Assembly (NCBI GenBank): GCA_016929335.1
Contig: JAFGIY010000130.1
Location: 1-64,000, forward strand
Source of the DNA: Acidobacteriota bacterium
GTDB taxonomy: Bacteria > Acidobacteriota > UBA6911
Direction: 5' to 3'
Length of the DNA: 64,000 bases
How positions within the stretch are numbered: the first letter of the stretch is position 1; each line of letters begins with the position of its first letter. Positions 18,248 through 27,630 of the stretch are shown piece after piece. A model generated the notes under the pieces. That model did no database searches and was not told the origin of the DNA. It saw only the letters and a program-made list of their open reading frames with translations. The translations under genes were made by a program, and so were the position numbers.

Positions 18248-19078
18248 ATGGGTATACTTTATCTTGTTGCGACGCCGATCGGGAATCTTGAGGACATTTC
18301 TTTGCGCGCGCTGCGCATCTTGAAGGAAGCAGACCTCATCGCCTGTGAAGACACGCGACACACCGCCAAGCTTCTGACTCATTACGGTATAAGGACTCTA
18401 AGGGAGAGCTATCACCAGTTTAACGAGGCAAGCCGTGCGCCGCGGCTGCTTCAAATGCTGCGCGACGGCAAAAACATTGCCCTTGTCAGCGATTCGGGGA
18501 CGCCGCTGGTTTCCGATCCCGGATACGAGCTGGTTTCCCTGTGCCGGAGTCAAGGCATACAGGTAATTCCCATACCCGGGCCGTCAGCGGTTATCGCCGC
18601 ACTTACTGCCTCCGGACTTCCGGCCGAAAACTTTTTCTTTGCCGGTTTCCTTCCATCCCGCGCAACGCTTCGGAAGCGACGGATCGAGGAATTGAGGAGC
18701 ATACCCTCTACTCTGATCCTTTATGAAGCGCCCCACCGGCTTCTCCATTCACTGGAAGATATGACGGCAATATTGGGCGCAAGGCGAGCCACTCTCGCAC
18801 GGGAACTCACCAAGATCCACGAAGAACTGCTCCACGGCACCCTGCCGGAAATCCTGGATATCCTCCGAACACGCCCACGCATCCAGGGCGAGATAACGCT
18901 GGTAATCGAGCGCGGCGAATTCGCTCCTGCAGTTTCCTCCTATCCCGATTCGCTCAGGCAACATCTGGAAGAGGAAATGCAGAGAACAGGCCTCCCCCGA
19001 AATGAAGCGCTGAAGGCTGTCGCCAGACAGCGCGGACTGTCGCGAAAACAAGCCTATGAAAAGCTGATTGACGATTGA
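18248..19078 (+). CDS. rsmI: 16S rRNA (cytidine1402-2'-O)-methyltransferase
   Basis: Methylates C1402 of 16S rRNA in the ribosomal P site with S-adenosylmethionine. The 276-residue product shows the tetrapyrrole-methylase fold: MGILYLVATPIGNLEDISLR at the start, LIACEDTRHTAKLL, ALVSDSGTPLVSDPGYELV and PIPGPSAVIAALTASGLP, all diagnostic for RsmI. No Shine-Dalgarno is seen; the repeat ends just before the ATG. The last residues KLIDD and the TGA are supplied by the GATTGAC repeat. Confidence 0.93.
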   Translation: MGILYLVATPIGNLEDISLRALRILKEADLIACEDTRHTAKLLTHYGIRTLRESYHQFNEASRAPRLLQMLRDGKNIALVSDSGTPLVSDPGYELVSLCRSQGIQVIPIPGPSAVIAALTASGLPAENFFFAGFLPSRATLRKRRIEELRSIPSTLILYEAPHRLLHSLEDMTAILGARRATLARELTKIHEELLHGTLPEILDILRTRPRIQGEITLVIERGEFAPAVSSYPDSLRQHLEEEMQRTGLPRNEALKAVARQRGLSRKQAYEKLIDD

Positions 19079-19222
19079 CGATTTGCGATTGAAAACATAC
19101 TCCGCGATCAACCCTCATTCATCATTCATATTGCATTCTGCGTAATAAGGCTTGATATAAAGGAGCAGCCGCCAACACTTCCGTATGCTTCAAATCGTCA
19201 ATCGTAAATCGTCAATCGTCAA
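19068..19222. repeat. GATTGAC word repeat between rsmI and the coiled-coil gene
   Basis: The forward arm at 19068-19092 overlaps the rsmI end. The reverse arm at 19190-19222 overlaps the end of the convergent minus-strand gene, giving it its stop codon as well. Both converging genes thus stop inside the same repeat pair. Confidence 0.9.
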
Positions 19223-19761
19223 TGAAGGAATCTTCCTTCCAGTTCGCCCGGAAGGAAACCGGCTTTTTTCCCGGACTCCCAGACATCGTAGCGTTCGTCG
19301 CGCAGCTGTTTCAGCTTCAGCTGCAGTTCATCTATTTGACTCTGCAGTTGGCTCTGCGAATTCCCGGATTTGCCGCTGCCGGAGGAGCGCCCCAATTTTA
19401 CCGGAGCCCATTTCTCCTTCTGCAGACGGGCCCTTTTGGACGCCAGGCGGTCTTCGGTTTTCTGTATCTCACGATCCAGTTTCTTCAACGTGGCCTGATA
19501 CCGGCGAAGGGATGCCTGGTTTTTTGACGAATCCGATCGCGCCGAAGTTTTCTCCGGTTCATATGAGGGGCCGATGGAAGTGGTGATATTTCCGCTCGGC
19601 GCCGTGGAGGTTCCATTCCCTTCGATAACCCTGCCCTTAATTCCCTGCTGCTCCAGCAGTCTTCTCCTTTCCGCCTCTTCACGGGCGACATCAACAAGAG
19701 ACTGCATATCCAAAACCAAAAGAATGATCACGCAGAAAGACCTGAATTTTTGAATTCTCAT
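19219..19761 (-). CDS. Exported coiled-coil protein of unknown function
   Basis: I do not recognise a named family. From ATG 19761 the 180-residue product has a short hydrophobic leader (FRSFCVIILLVLDM), then SLVDVAREEAERRRLLEQQ, a motif common in small exported acidobacterial proteins. A low-complexity linker is followed by a long heptad-like helix (LRRYQATLKKLDREIQKTED, then SQIDELQLKLKQLRDERYDV), and the end is a short globular WESGKKAGFLPGELEG. The frame could begin earlier at 19827, but the leader fits 19761 better. The stop TGA comes from the GATTGAC repeat. Location: periplasm or envelope. Confidence 0.65.
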   Translation of the reverse strand: MRIQKFRSFCVIILLVLDMQSLVDVAREEAERRRLLEQQGIKGRVIEGNGTSTAPSGNITTSIGPSYEPEKTSARSDSSKNQASLRRYQATLKKLDREIQKTEDRLASKRARLQKEKWAPVKLGRSSGSGKSGNSQSQLQSQIDELQLKLKQLRDERYDVWESGKKAGFLPGELEGRFLH

Positions 19762-19941
19762 ACCAATCAAACAGCCGATCCGCTTTTTGAGCAAAAATTT
19801 TTCGGCCTGAATCGTCAACGAAGCCATTAGTGATATCCTGGACTATCTATCCGGAATCAGCATCAAAGGCTTTGAAGTTCGACAGGCTTTAGGCAAAGAT
19901 ATACAGGAATCCGTTTATCAATCTGGAGGAGGGTATTAAAA

Positions 19942-21672
19942 ATGGCGAAAGCCGCGCGCGGCATCCTCCGGCGTTTTGGAATTCCGCTGAGCTTAACGAT
20001 GCTGCTGCTGTTCTACTGCGCCTATCTCTTTCCGCAAAGCAGGAATGACAAAAACGAGGCTGCGCAAAAGAGCCAGGACATTATCAGAGTTCCGATCAAT
20101 GTGGTTGTTGTGAATGCGACCGTGACAGACCGCGATGGTAATTTCGTAACGGACCTGACGTCGAAGGATTTCCGGGTATACGATGACGGAAAACTGCAGG
20201 ACATCCAGACTTTCGCCCTGGAATCCTACGGGCCCGCTGAGCCGGAGGAATCGAAAGAGCCTGTCACCTCGCCCAGGCGTGAAGCCATGGAGCGGAATGC
20301 CTCGCGTCCCCGCATGATTTCACTGGTGATCGATGACCTCACGATGGAATCGGTGGTGAATTTCCCGCGCATGATCGATGCCATGAAAGATTATGTCAGA
20401 AAGGAAATGAGACCTCAGGATCAGGTCGCGGTTTTATCGGGATCCGGCAAGGTTCAGGTGCCGTTCTCCGACAACAAACAGCATCTGCTGGATGAGCTTG
20501 AAGTCATTTACAGGAAGCTGAATCTCAGCCCGGTTTCCCGGTCGACCTGTCCCAAAATGACGGATCTTGAAGCATGGCGGGCTGCCGATGCCATGCATGA
20601 GTATCAGATCGACCGTGAAAAACTAATCAATAGAACCGTCGATTGCATGGGCCTGAGAGATTCCATGGGCGGCGGAGAAAATGCCTATAAGCGGTCGGCA
20701 GAAACCTATCTCAGAACGGCGGCGTCGCTGCAACGCCATGTCGTCGAATTCCAAACCCATAATCTTTTATACACTCTGCGGCAGCATATCCGGACCCTGA
20801 AGCATTTCGAAGGAGCAAAAACCGTTGTGCTCTTCTCGGATGGATTTCTGTCCGAAAGCGAAACCCCGGCGGCGTATCAACTCCAGGAATTGATTGACAT
20901 GTCGCTGCGCTCCGGGATTGTGCTGAACAGCGTAAGCATTCGCGGCCTCGTCATCGAGGGGTACGAAGGGGGAATATTTACGGCTACGGATGACGAGAAC
21001 AGGCAATCCAAGGAGGGTCCGCTATCTCAGGCAGCTTATGAAACAGGAGGCATGTTTTCCCACAGCCGCAACGATCTGTATCTGGGAATCCAGGAAATTG
21101 TTCGCCGCCAGGTCTATTACTACATTCTGTCTTATGGTATCCCCGCGCGAAAAGCGGACGGTTCCTATCACAAAATCAAACTGGAACTGACCCGGCCCGA
21201 TCTGAAGCTTTCCTACAGGAAGGGATATTACGTCCAGAAAGAAGAACTGAAATACGAAAACACCAAAAAGGAAGACATCATAGACGCATTGAATGCTCCC
21301 GGTAATATGAGCGAAATTCCGATGACCCTTTCCTACAACTATTCCCAGGAGGCCGATGCCACTTATGCTGTTTCCTTTATTACCAGGGCAAATATCCAGG
21401 GGCTGCAATTTCTTGAGGAAGACTCAAGGCGAAAGAACATGATCAGCCTTATCCTGGCGGCCTTTGACGAAAGCGACAAATATATCAGCGGGCTGGACAA
21501 ATCGATTGAGTTTCGATTGCTGGAGGAAAGCTATGCCGGTCTGCGCGACCAGGGGCTTACCTCCAGAGTCGAACTCAAACTCCCCATAGGCCGCTATAAG
21601 ATCAAAGCGGTAGTGCGCGAAAGCAACCAGGGGAAAATGGGCTCTGTGACAAAATCCGTCGAAATCCCCTGA
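19942..21672 (+). CDS. Exported VWFA-related protein, module type A, copy 1
   Basis: A 576-residue paralogue of the VWFA-related family. It has a basic N-terminus and hydrophobic signal (SLTMLLLFYCAYLFPQS), and the leader domain INVVVVNATVTDRDGNFVTD with FRVYDDGKLQDIQTF. A VWA domain starts at RMISLVIDDLTMES. The MIDAS position reads DLTME rather than DxSxS, so metal binding is doubtful. The VWA part ends in YYYILSYGIP and SYRKGYYVQKEE; a C-terminal beta domain ends GRYKIKAVVRESNQGKMGSV. GGAGGAGGG before the ATG is a strong ribosome binding site. It is followed by a type B gene, and the pair is repeated at 23835-27532. Confidence 0.85.
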   Translation: MAKAARGILRRFGIPLSLTMLLLFYCAYLFPQSRNDKNEAAQKSQDIIRVPINVVVVNATVTDRDGNFVTDLTSKDFRVYDDGKLQDIQTFALESYGPAEPEESKEPVTSPRREAMERNASRPRMISLVIDDLTMESVVNFPRMIDAMKDYVRKEMRPQDQVAVLSGSGKVQVPFSDNKQHLLDELEVIYRKLNLSPVSRSTCPKMTDLEAWRAADAMHEYQIDREKLINRTVDCMGLRDSMGGGENAYKRSAETYLRTAASLQRHVVEFQTHNLLYTLRQHIRTLKHFEGAKTVVLFSDGFLSESETPAAYQLQELIDMSLRSGIVLNSVSIRGLVIEGYEGGIFTATDDENRQSKEGPLSQAAYETGGMFSHSRNDLYLGIQEIVRRQVYYYILSYGIPARKADGSYHKIKLELTRPDLKLSYRKGYYVQKEELKYENTKKEDIIDALNAPGNMSEIPMTLSYNYSQEADATYAVSFITRANIQGLQFLEEDSRRKNMISLILAAFDESDKYISGLDKSIEFRLLEESYAGLRDQGLTSRVELKLPIGRYKIKAVVRESNQGKMGSVTKSVEIP

Positions 21673-21766
21673 TCGGGTGCACTTAAGATCCGGACAAAAA
21701 ACATGCCACGGATTGCACGGATTGCAAAAATGTTAAATGGAAAAACTCATCCCGGATTGTCTGATT

Positions 21767-21789
21767 TTCGAATCTCGAATCTCGAATTC
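21767..21789. repeat. GAATCTC word repeat (single arm) upstream of type B gene
   Basis: TTCGAATCTCGAATCTCGAA and a few more bases, ending just before the AAGGAG ribosome binding site (21791-21796) of the next gene. No forward partner arm is seen in this gap. Confidence 0.75.
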
Positions 21790-21800
21790 TAAGGAGAATC

Positions 21801-23768
21801 ATGTCTGCTAAATTCCGATTCATCCTTCCTCTTTATTTCCTATGCCTTATAAATCTGAATCCCGGCACCGCTGTCCCCGGCGCTTATGCGCAATCCGATG
21901 AAGCCTATAAAGTGCGGGTTGACGTCGAGATGGTCACAGTTGAGGTGATCGCGCTGGATAAAAAGGGGGATCCTGTGCGAAACCTGAAGGTGGAAAACTT
22001 CCAGCTTTACGAGGACGGGAAAAAGCAGGAGATACTCAGCCTGGACGAAGTGAATGCGGAATCCGGAGCATCGGCTCTGGGAATGCCCCTTCTCGGCGGC
22101 GGCCCGCGCCTTCGCGGCAAGACCGTGGCCATCATTTTTGATGACAGCGCAATTTCGCCGCAGTACATCAAGACCTCGCGCGATACGGCTGAGAGGTTTG
22201 TCAGGGAACGCATGCGGCCTCAGGATCTGTTTGCCGTAGCACAGTACGACATGTCCATGAAGATACTTCAGAACTTCACAAGCGACCGGGAACTGGTACT
22301 GGCAGCCATCCGGAAGCCCGCCGCATCCATTGCCGGAAACGCGCTTTACTTTGAAAACCTGCTGCGATCGCTGGACGCGATCTGCCTGGCAATGGCTCCA
22401 ATCAAGGGCCAGAAATCGGTCCTGGTCTATTCACAGTCGGGATTTTCCTATGGCTACAGCACTCCCACTCTGGGTGCCACTTACAACAAAACCCTGCACA
22501 CAGCCAAAAGATCCAATGTGGTTTTCTACACCCTGAGTCCCGAGACGCTGGGCAGCTCGGGCGGAGGCATGGCCGGACCGGCGATGGTGTCGCTGCCTTC
22601 CGGCGGACCGATGGGAGCACCTATGGGAGGGCGGGGCGGCGGCATGGGAGCCATTTCCAGCATGGGCCCTGCGGTGACATTAAGATCGCTCGCAACCGAA
22701 AGCGGCGGATATTCCATTTACAACACCAACAACTTCGATGCCGAACTGGATAGTTTTGACCGGCAGATCAGCAATTATTACGTCCTTGGATTCCAATCCA
22801 ACAATCCAAAACATGACGGCGCTTTCCGCAAACTCGAGATCAAGACCAAAATAAAGGGCTTGACGCTGAACCATAAGCCCGGCTACCAGGACCGGCGCCC
22901 CATTGATGTTCTGGCAAGCTCTAAACAGGAAAAGACCCTGTTAACAGCCCTCGCTTCTCCCGGCACAGCAACGCAGCTGCCGGTTGCCTTCCGGCCGGCA
23001 TATTTTTACGATTCGCCTCAGACGGTCAGAGTTTTGATTGCGGCGAAAATCGATACGGAGAAAATTGCGCTTCGGAAAAAGGGCGGGCAGATCGGCGCCG
23101 ATCTGAACATCATGGGTGTAGCCTATGCGGAGGACGGCAGCGTCGCGGCACGATTCAGCGAAACTTTGCCCCTCAGTTTCGATAAAGAGAAGGAATCGGA
23201 ATTCCGAAAGGCGGACCTGCCCTACCGCAATTATTTTAAAGTGCGCCCGGGAAAATATCGTCTGAAACTGGCTGCATCCGACGAATCCAATAACCTGGGT
23301 GCGATGGAGCAATCGCTGGAAGTGCCCGTTTTTACGGAACAAGGATTTGCCGTCAGCAGCCTGGTACTGGCAGAGCAGTTGTCGGAGTTGCCTGATTTGA
23401 TAAAAAACCTACAAGTTCAACTGCTCGACCAAAGCAATCCGCTGCTCTATTCCAAAATGCAGATCGAGCCGAGTGTGGAGAACAAGTTTCCTGTCGGTTC
23501 TGTCGTTTCCGCTTTGTTCAGAGTATATAACTGGCCCAGCCGGCCGGCCCAATGGGATCCGGTTGCCAAGGTAAAGCTTTTCGACGGAACAACCGAAAAA
23601 TTTGCGCTGACACCAATCCACATGAAAGAGTTGATGTCCCCTGTGAGTCAGACGGAAGCCGTCGTAGGGCTCCGGTTGCCGTTCCAGCCTGTGCCTGCCG
23701 GCAAATACCGGCTGGTAATCGAAACAACAGAAGCCGGAACCCTCCAAACCGATCTGGAGCTTTTCTAA
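21801..23768 (+). CDS. Exported VWFA-related protein, module type B, copy 1
   Basis: A 655-residue paralogue. Signal peptide (residues 1-31, ending GAYAQ) and leader domain VRVDVEMVTVEVIALDKKGD with FQLYEDGKKQEILSL. The VWA domain starts at TVAIIFDDSAIS (MIDAS degenerate, DSAIS). A Gly/Met-rich loop (GGGMAGPAMVSLPSGGPMGA) interrupts it at about residue 255-290 and is absent from copy 2. It then runs SNYYVLGFQSNNPKHDGAFR, and a long C-terminal beta-rich part ends in PAGKYRLVIETTE. Start supported by AAGGAG at 21791-21796. Probably co-transcribed with the type A gene 128 bases upstream. Confidence 0.85.
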   Translation: MSAKFRFILPLYFLCLINLNPGTAVPGAYAQSDEAYKVRVDVEMVTVEVIALDKKGDPVRNLKVENFQLYEDGKKQEILSLDEVNAESGASALGMPLLGGGPRLRGKTVAIIFDDSAISPQYIKTSRDTAERFVRERMRPQDLFAVAQYDMSMKILQNFTSDRELVLAAIRKPAASIAGNALYFENLLRSLDAICLAMAPIKGQKSVLVYSQSGFSYGYSTPTLGATYNKTLHTAKRSNVVFYTLSPETLGSSGGGMAGPAMVSLPSGGPMGAPMGGRGGGMGAISSMGPAVTLRSLATESGGYSIYNTNNFDAELDSFDRQISNYYVLGFQSNNPKHDGAFRKLEIKTKIKGLTLNHKPGYQDRRPIDVLASSKQEKTLLTALASPGTATQLPVAFRPAYFYDSPQTVRVLIAAKIDTEKIALRKKGGQIGADLNIMGVAYAEDGSVAARFSETLPLSFDKEKESEFRKADLPYRNYFKVRPGKYRLKLAASDESNNLGAMEQSLEVPVFTEQGFAVSSLVLAEQLSELPDLIKNLQVQLLDQSNPLLYSKMQIEPSVENKFPVGSVVSALFRVYNWPSRPAQWDPVAKVKLFDGTTEKFALTPIHMKELMSPVSQTEAVVGLRLPFQPVPAGKYRLVIETTEAGTLQTDLELF

Positions 23769-23778
23769 GTGCCTTTCA

Positions 23779-23817
23779 GCCACGAATTACACGAATTTAA
23801 TTCGCGTAATTCGTGGC
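23779..23817. repeat. CACGAATT word palindrome
   Basis: GCCACGAATTACACGAATT followed after a short centre by TTCGCGTAATTCGTGGC, a near-perfect hairpin between the two VWA modules. It ends five bases before the ribosome binding site of the next gene. Confidence 0.9.
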
Positions 23818-23834
23818 ACTCAGAGGAGTGCGGT

Positions 23835-25535
23835 ATGATCGGGAATGCTGGGATTTGCTCAGCCCTGGCATTGCTATTGTTCATCTCCTGCCCCCTACTT
23901 TTTCCGCAAATCAAGAAAGAAACGGGAACCAAGGGCCGGGCTATCTTCAGGGTCCCGGTCAACGTTGTGGTTTTGAATGCTACCGTGACCGACAAGGACG
24001 GGAATCCTGTAACGGATCTGACCGCGAACGATTTCCGCGTGTATGACGACGATGTGCTCCAGAATATTCAGACGTTTGCACTGGAATCCTTCGGATCTTC
24101 TGAATTGGAGGAAACGAAAACCGACCGCACATCCCCCACTCCCGTGCTGAAAAAGGAAAAGGAAACGCAACCCCGGTTGATCTCGATAGTAATCGATGAT
24201 CTCACCATGCCTTCACTTCATAACTTTCCCCTGGTCGTTGAAGCGGTGAAGGAATTTGTCAGAAATAGCATGGGTCCTACGGACCAGGTCGCTATTCTTT
24301 CAGGATCCCGAATTGTGAAGGTTCCGTTCTCCGATAACAAGGAGTATCTTCTGGAGGCTCTTGCTGCGGTGCCCAGCAAGCTGAATATCGACACTATCCC
24401 GCGCGTATTTACTGATCTCGAAGCCTATTATCTTTCCGATATGATGCGGGAATCCAACAGTCCCCACTGGGTGCAACTGATACGCAAGGCTTCCGCCTGG
24501 ATGGCGGATGCATCCGAGGGGAAACGCGGCCGGGCGGCGCCGCTGCGACCGTCTAACTCAGCAGAGGCCGCGACCACCATAGCCGCAAAGGTCCAGTTCG
24601 GGAACATCGAATTCCGATATCGAAACCTTCTGGAAACGCTCCGACAAAACATCCGGGCATTGCGTCATTTCGAAGGTTTCAAAACCCTTGTGTTGTTCTC
24701 CTACGGCTTCCTTGCTCAAAGCGAAATGGCCACGACCTATCAACTGCAGGAGGTGATCGATCTGGCATTGCGGTCCGGAATCGTCTTAAACACCCTAAGT
24801 ATTCGCGACGTTACTACATCCATGAGCAATGATCCCTCTGAAATCATGATGCATGAGGAAGATAAAAGGGCGCAGGAGAGTCCTCTGATCCAGATGGCTT
24901 CGGATACAGGAGGAATGTTCTCGCACAGACGAAATGATCTGGCTAAAGGGCTTCGGGAAATTGCCAGCCGCCAGTCCTATTACTACATCCTGACCTACAA
25001 TATGCCGCCCAAACAGGCTGATGGCTCCTATCACAAAATCCGGATGGAAGTGACTCGCCCCGGCATGGTTCTCTCTTATCGCAAAGGCTATTACACCCCG
25101 AAGGAACAGCTGACATTTCATAATACAAGGAAGACGGACATCATCGATGCCCTGGATACTCCGGGCGACATGAACGAAATTCCGATGACGCTGGCGTACA
25201 ACTATACGCAGGAGGAGGATTATTCCTATACCGTATCTTTTGTCACCGGCGTCGACATCCAAAAGCTGTCATTTCTGGAGGAAGACGCCAGGCGCAAAAA
25301 CACAGTCAGCCTGATTCTGGCAGCCTATGATGAAGCGGATAATTTTATCGACGGCCTGGACAAGTCCATCGAATTCCGGTTGCAGGAAGGCAATTATGTG
25401 GAGCTTCGCAATCAGGGATTGACGTCGAAGGTTGAACTGAAACTGCCGACAGGCCGGTACAAAATCAAAGCCGTTGTCAGGGAGCATAATCAGGGCAAAA
25501 TGGGTTTGGTAACCAAGTCAGTCGAGATCCCATGA
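23835..25535 (+). CDS. Exported VWFA-related protein, module type A, copy 2
   Basis: The paralogue of the gene at 19942. The start is ATG 23835, with GAGGAG at 23823-23828; a longer frame from 23769 would translate the CACGAATT palindrome and is rejected. The 566-residue product has a signal peptide (ICSALALLLFISCPLLFPQ), leader VPVNVVVLNATVTDKDGNPV and a VWA domain at RLISIVIDDLTMPS (MIDAS reads DLTMP, degenerate). Long near-identical blocks are shared with copy 1, e.g. KADGSYHK/QADGSYHK and the end GRYKIKAVVREHNQGKMG. It is followed after 50 bases by the type B copy 2. Confidence 0.85.
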   Translation: MIGNAGICSALALLLFISCPLLFPQIKKETGTKGRAIFRVPVNVVVLNATVTDKDGNPVTDLTANDFRVYDDDVLQNIQTFALESFGSSELEETKTDRTSPTPVLKKEKETQPRLISIVIDDLTMPSLHNFPLVVEAVKEFVRNSMGPTDQVAILSGSRIVKVPFSDNKEYLLEALAAVPSKLNIDTIPRVFTDLEAYYLSDMMRESNSPHWVQLIRKASAWMADASEGKRGRAAPLRPSNSAEAATTIAAKVQFGNIEFRYRNLLETLRQNIRALRHFEGFKTLVLFSYGFLAQSEMATTYQLQEVIDLALRSGIVLNTLSIRDVTTSMSNDPSEIMMHEEDKRAQESPLIQMASDTGGMFSHRRNDLAKGLREIASRQSYYYILTYNMPPKQADGSYHKIRMEVTRPGMVLSYRKGYYTPKEQLTFHNTRKTDIIDALDTPGDMNEIPMTLAYNYTQEEDYSYTVSFVTGVDIQKLSFLEEDARRKNTVSLILAAYDEADNFIDGLDKSIEFRLQEGNYVELRNQGLTSKVELKLPTGRYKIKAVVREHNQGKMGLVTKSVEIP

Positions 25536-25585
25536 CCCGGGAGCGTCGGCGCTCCCGGCAATTGGTGGACAGCGTTGGGAGGAGC

Positions 25586-27532
25586 ATGAAAGGCAAAAAC
25601 AGATTCGTCCTGCTTCTTGCATGCATGTGCTTCCCGGCTTCCATTTTTGCCCTGTCCATTCCGGGGGCCTTTGCGCAGTCAGAAGATGGCCTTAAGCTGC
25701 GGGTGGATGTTGAGCTGGTGACCGTGGAGGTGTCGGCGCTGGATCGTGACGGGAACCCGGTGCGCAACCTCAAGCGGGAAGACTTTGAGCTCTACGAAGA
25801 TGGCAAAAAACAGGAGATCATCAGCATTGACGAAGTGAACGCGGAAACAGAGATTCCCTCCCTCGGTGCAAGCCCGATTTACGAAGACACAAAACGTCAG
25901 GGCAAGACCATCCTCATTCTGTTTATTGACGGCACGCTGGGGAAGAAAAACGTCAAGGCGTCACGCGATTCCGCGGAGAAGTTTGTCAGGGAACACATGC
26001 GGCCGCAGGATTTGATTGCCGTAGGCTCCTACGATCACGTAATGAAAATCCTTCAAAACTTTACAAATGATCCGGAGGACGTTTTAGCCGCGATCGGCCG
26101 GCCAGCTGATCCGGAATTAGTTGAACACTACAACGCGTCTGAGTTTCTCTGCGCGCTTGAAAGAATCATCTACTCGATTGGACGGCTCAAGGGACGAAAA
26201 ACACTGCTGCTTTATACCCGCGCACACCATTTCCCTGCTTATAGTTCCGACAGTATCTATTTCAAAGCCCTGAATTCGGCCAGGAAGGCCAACGCCGTGA
26301 TTTATACCATAGATCCAATCGCAGCCATCGAAAGCGACCCGGTCGCAAGCCAGAGAATATTCACTCCGTCTGGATTAGAGATATCGCTCCCGACGGGTCG
26401 CCCCACCACCTGGCAAATTTCTCAGACTACGCAAAAATCCCTGGCGATAGAAAGCGGCGGCTCGAAAATCACGGCAAGCGACATCAATTCCCAGATGGAC
26501 AAGCTGGACCGGCAAACCAGCAACTATTACATCCTCGGTTTTCAATCAAGCAATCCTAAGCACGATGGATCCTATCGGAAGCTGAGGGTGAAAACGAACC
26601 TGAAGGGTATGACGCTGAAACACCGCCCCGGCTACCAGGACCGGAGTCCCGTCGATGTGTTGGCAAGTTCAAGGCAGGAAAAGAAGCTTATGACCGCCCT
26701 GGCCTCTCCTGCCGCGGCATCGCAGCTGCCGGTCGTTTTCCGTCCAGTGTATTTTTATGATTCCCTTCGAACCGCCAGAGTGCTGATTGCCGCGAAAATC
26801 CGCACGGAGAAACTGGAACTCAGGAAAAAGGGAGAGCAGTTGGGCACGGAACTCAACATCATGGGAGCCGCCTATGGCGAGGACGGCAACATCGCCGCCC
26901 GCTTCAGCCAGACTTTGCCGATCACAGTTGATAAAAACAAGGAATCAGCATTCCGCAAGCAGGATTTTTCGTACCGTAATTACTTCAAGCTGCGGCCGGG
27001 CAAATATCGGCTGAAGCTCGCCGTTTCAGACGAATCGAGCAACCTGGGAACGGTCGAGCAGCCGCTGGAAGTGCCCGCTATGCCTGAAAGCGGTTTCGCA
27101 GGCAGCAGCCTGGTTCTGGCAGAGCAGTCGTCACGGATGCCGGAACTGATTCAGGACCTTAAAGCTCAACTGCTCGAAGAGATCGATCCGTTGACTTACG
27201 CCGGCATGCAGATTGAACCAAGCGTGGGAAACCGATTGCCGGCAAATTCCCCAGTTCCTGTTCTGTTCAGGATATACAATCCCGCCGGCGGCTTTGATCA
27301 TTGGATGCTGGATGCTTATGCCATGCTTCAGGACGCTGTCGGCAAGGAATATGTCACGGCGCCGTTCTCTCTTCAAAACAACATGATCGCGGCCGGAAGG
27401 ACGGAGGCGGCGGTCTCGTTGAATCTGGCGTTCCGTAATGTCCCGCCCGGGAAATACCGGCTTATCATCAAGATCACGGAAGCATCTTCGCCTCAGTCTG
27501 CGATGATCCAGACCGACATCGAATTATTCTGA
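25586..27532 (+). CDS. Exported VWFA-related protein, module type B, copy 2
   Basis: The paralogue of the gene at 21801. ATG 25586 is preceded by GGGAGGAG (25577-25584), which decides this start over one at 25532. The 648-residue product has a signal peptide (FVLLLACMCFPASIFALS ... AFAQ), leader LRVDVELVTVEVSALDRDGN and FELYEDGKKQEIISI, and a VWA start at TILILFIDGTLGKK, where the MIDAS Ser residues are lost. The block SNYYILGFQSSNPKHDGSYR and the C-terminal part match copy 1 closely; the Gly/Met-rich loop is absent. Last gene of the duplicated module. Confidence 0.85.
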   Translation: MKGKNRFVLLLACMCFPASIFALSIPGAFAQSEDGLKLRVDVELVTVEVSALDRDGNPVRNLKREDFELYEDGKKQEIISIDEVNAETEIPSLGASPIYEDTKRQGKTILILFIDGTLGKKNVKASRDSAEKFVREHMRPQDLIAVGSYDHVMKILQNFTNDPEDVLAAIGRPADPELVEHYNASEFLCALERIIYSIGRLKGRKTLLLYTRAHHFPAYSSDSIYFKALNSARKANAVIYTIDPIAAIESDPVASQRIFTPSGLEISLPTGRPTTWQISQTTQKSLAIESGGSKITASDINSQMDKLDRQTSNYYILGFQSSNPKHDGSYRKLRVKTNLKGMTLKHRPGYQDRSPVDVLASSRQEKKLMTALASPAAASQLPVVFRPVYFYDSLRTARVLIAAKIRTEKLELRKKGEQLGTELNIMGAAYGEDGNIAARFSQTLPITVDKNKESAFRKQDFSYRNYFKLRPGKYRLKLAVSDESSNLGTVEQPLEVPAMPESGFAGSSLVLAEQSSRMPELIQDLKAQLLEEIDPLTYAGMQIEPSVGNRLPANSPVPVLFRIYNPAGGFDHWMLDAYAMLQDAVGKEYVTAPFSLQNNMIAAGRTEAAVSLNLAFRNVPPGKYRLIIKITEASSPQSAMIQTDIELF

Positions 27533-27542
27533 CCTGCTCAAA

Positions 27543-27561
27543 GCCACGAATTACACGAATT
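27543..27561. repeat. CACGAATT word, single arm
   Basis: GCCACGAATTACACGAATT, identical to the left arm of the palindrome at 23779, in the same relative position after a type B gene. The right arm is missing. Confidence 0.8.
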
Positions 27562-27630
27562 AAAATGCGGGCTGTTCTTGAGAAGCGGATTTGGGTATCT
27601 TATTGCGTCTGAAAAAGGGTACCCGGTTCT

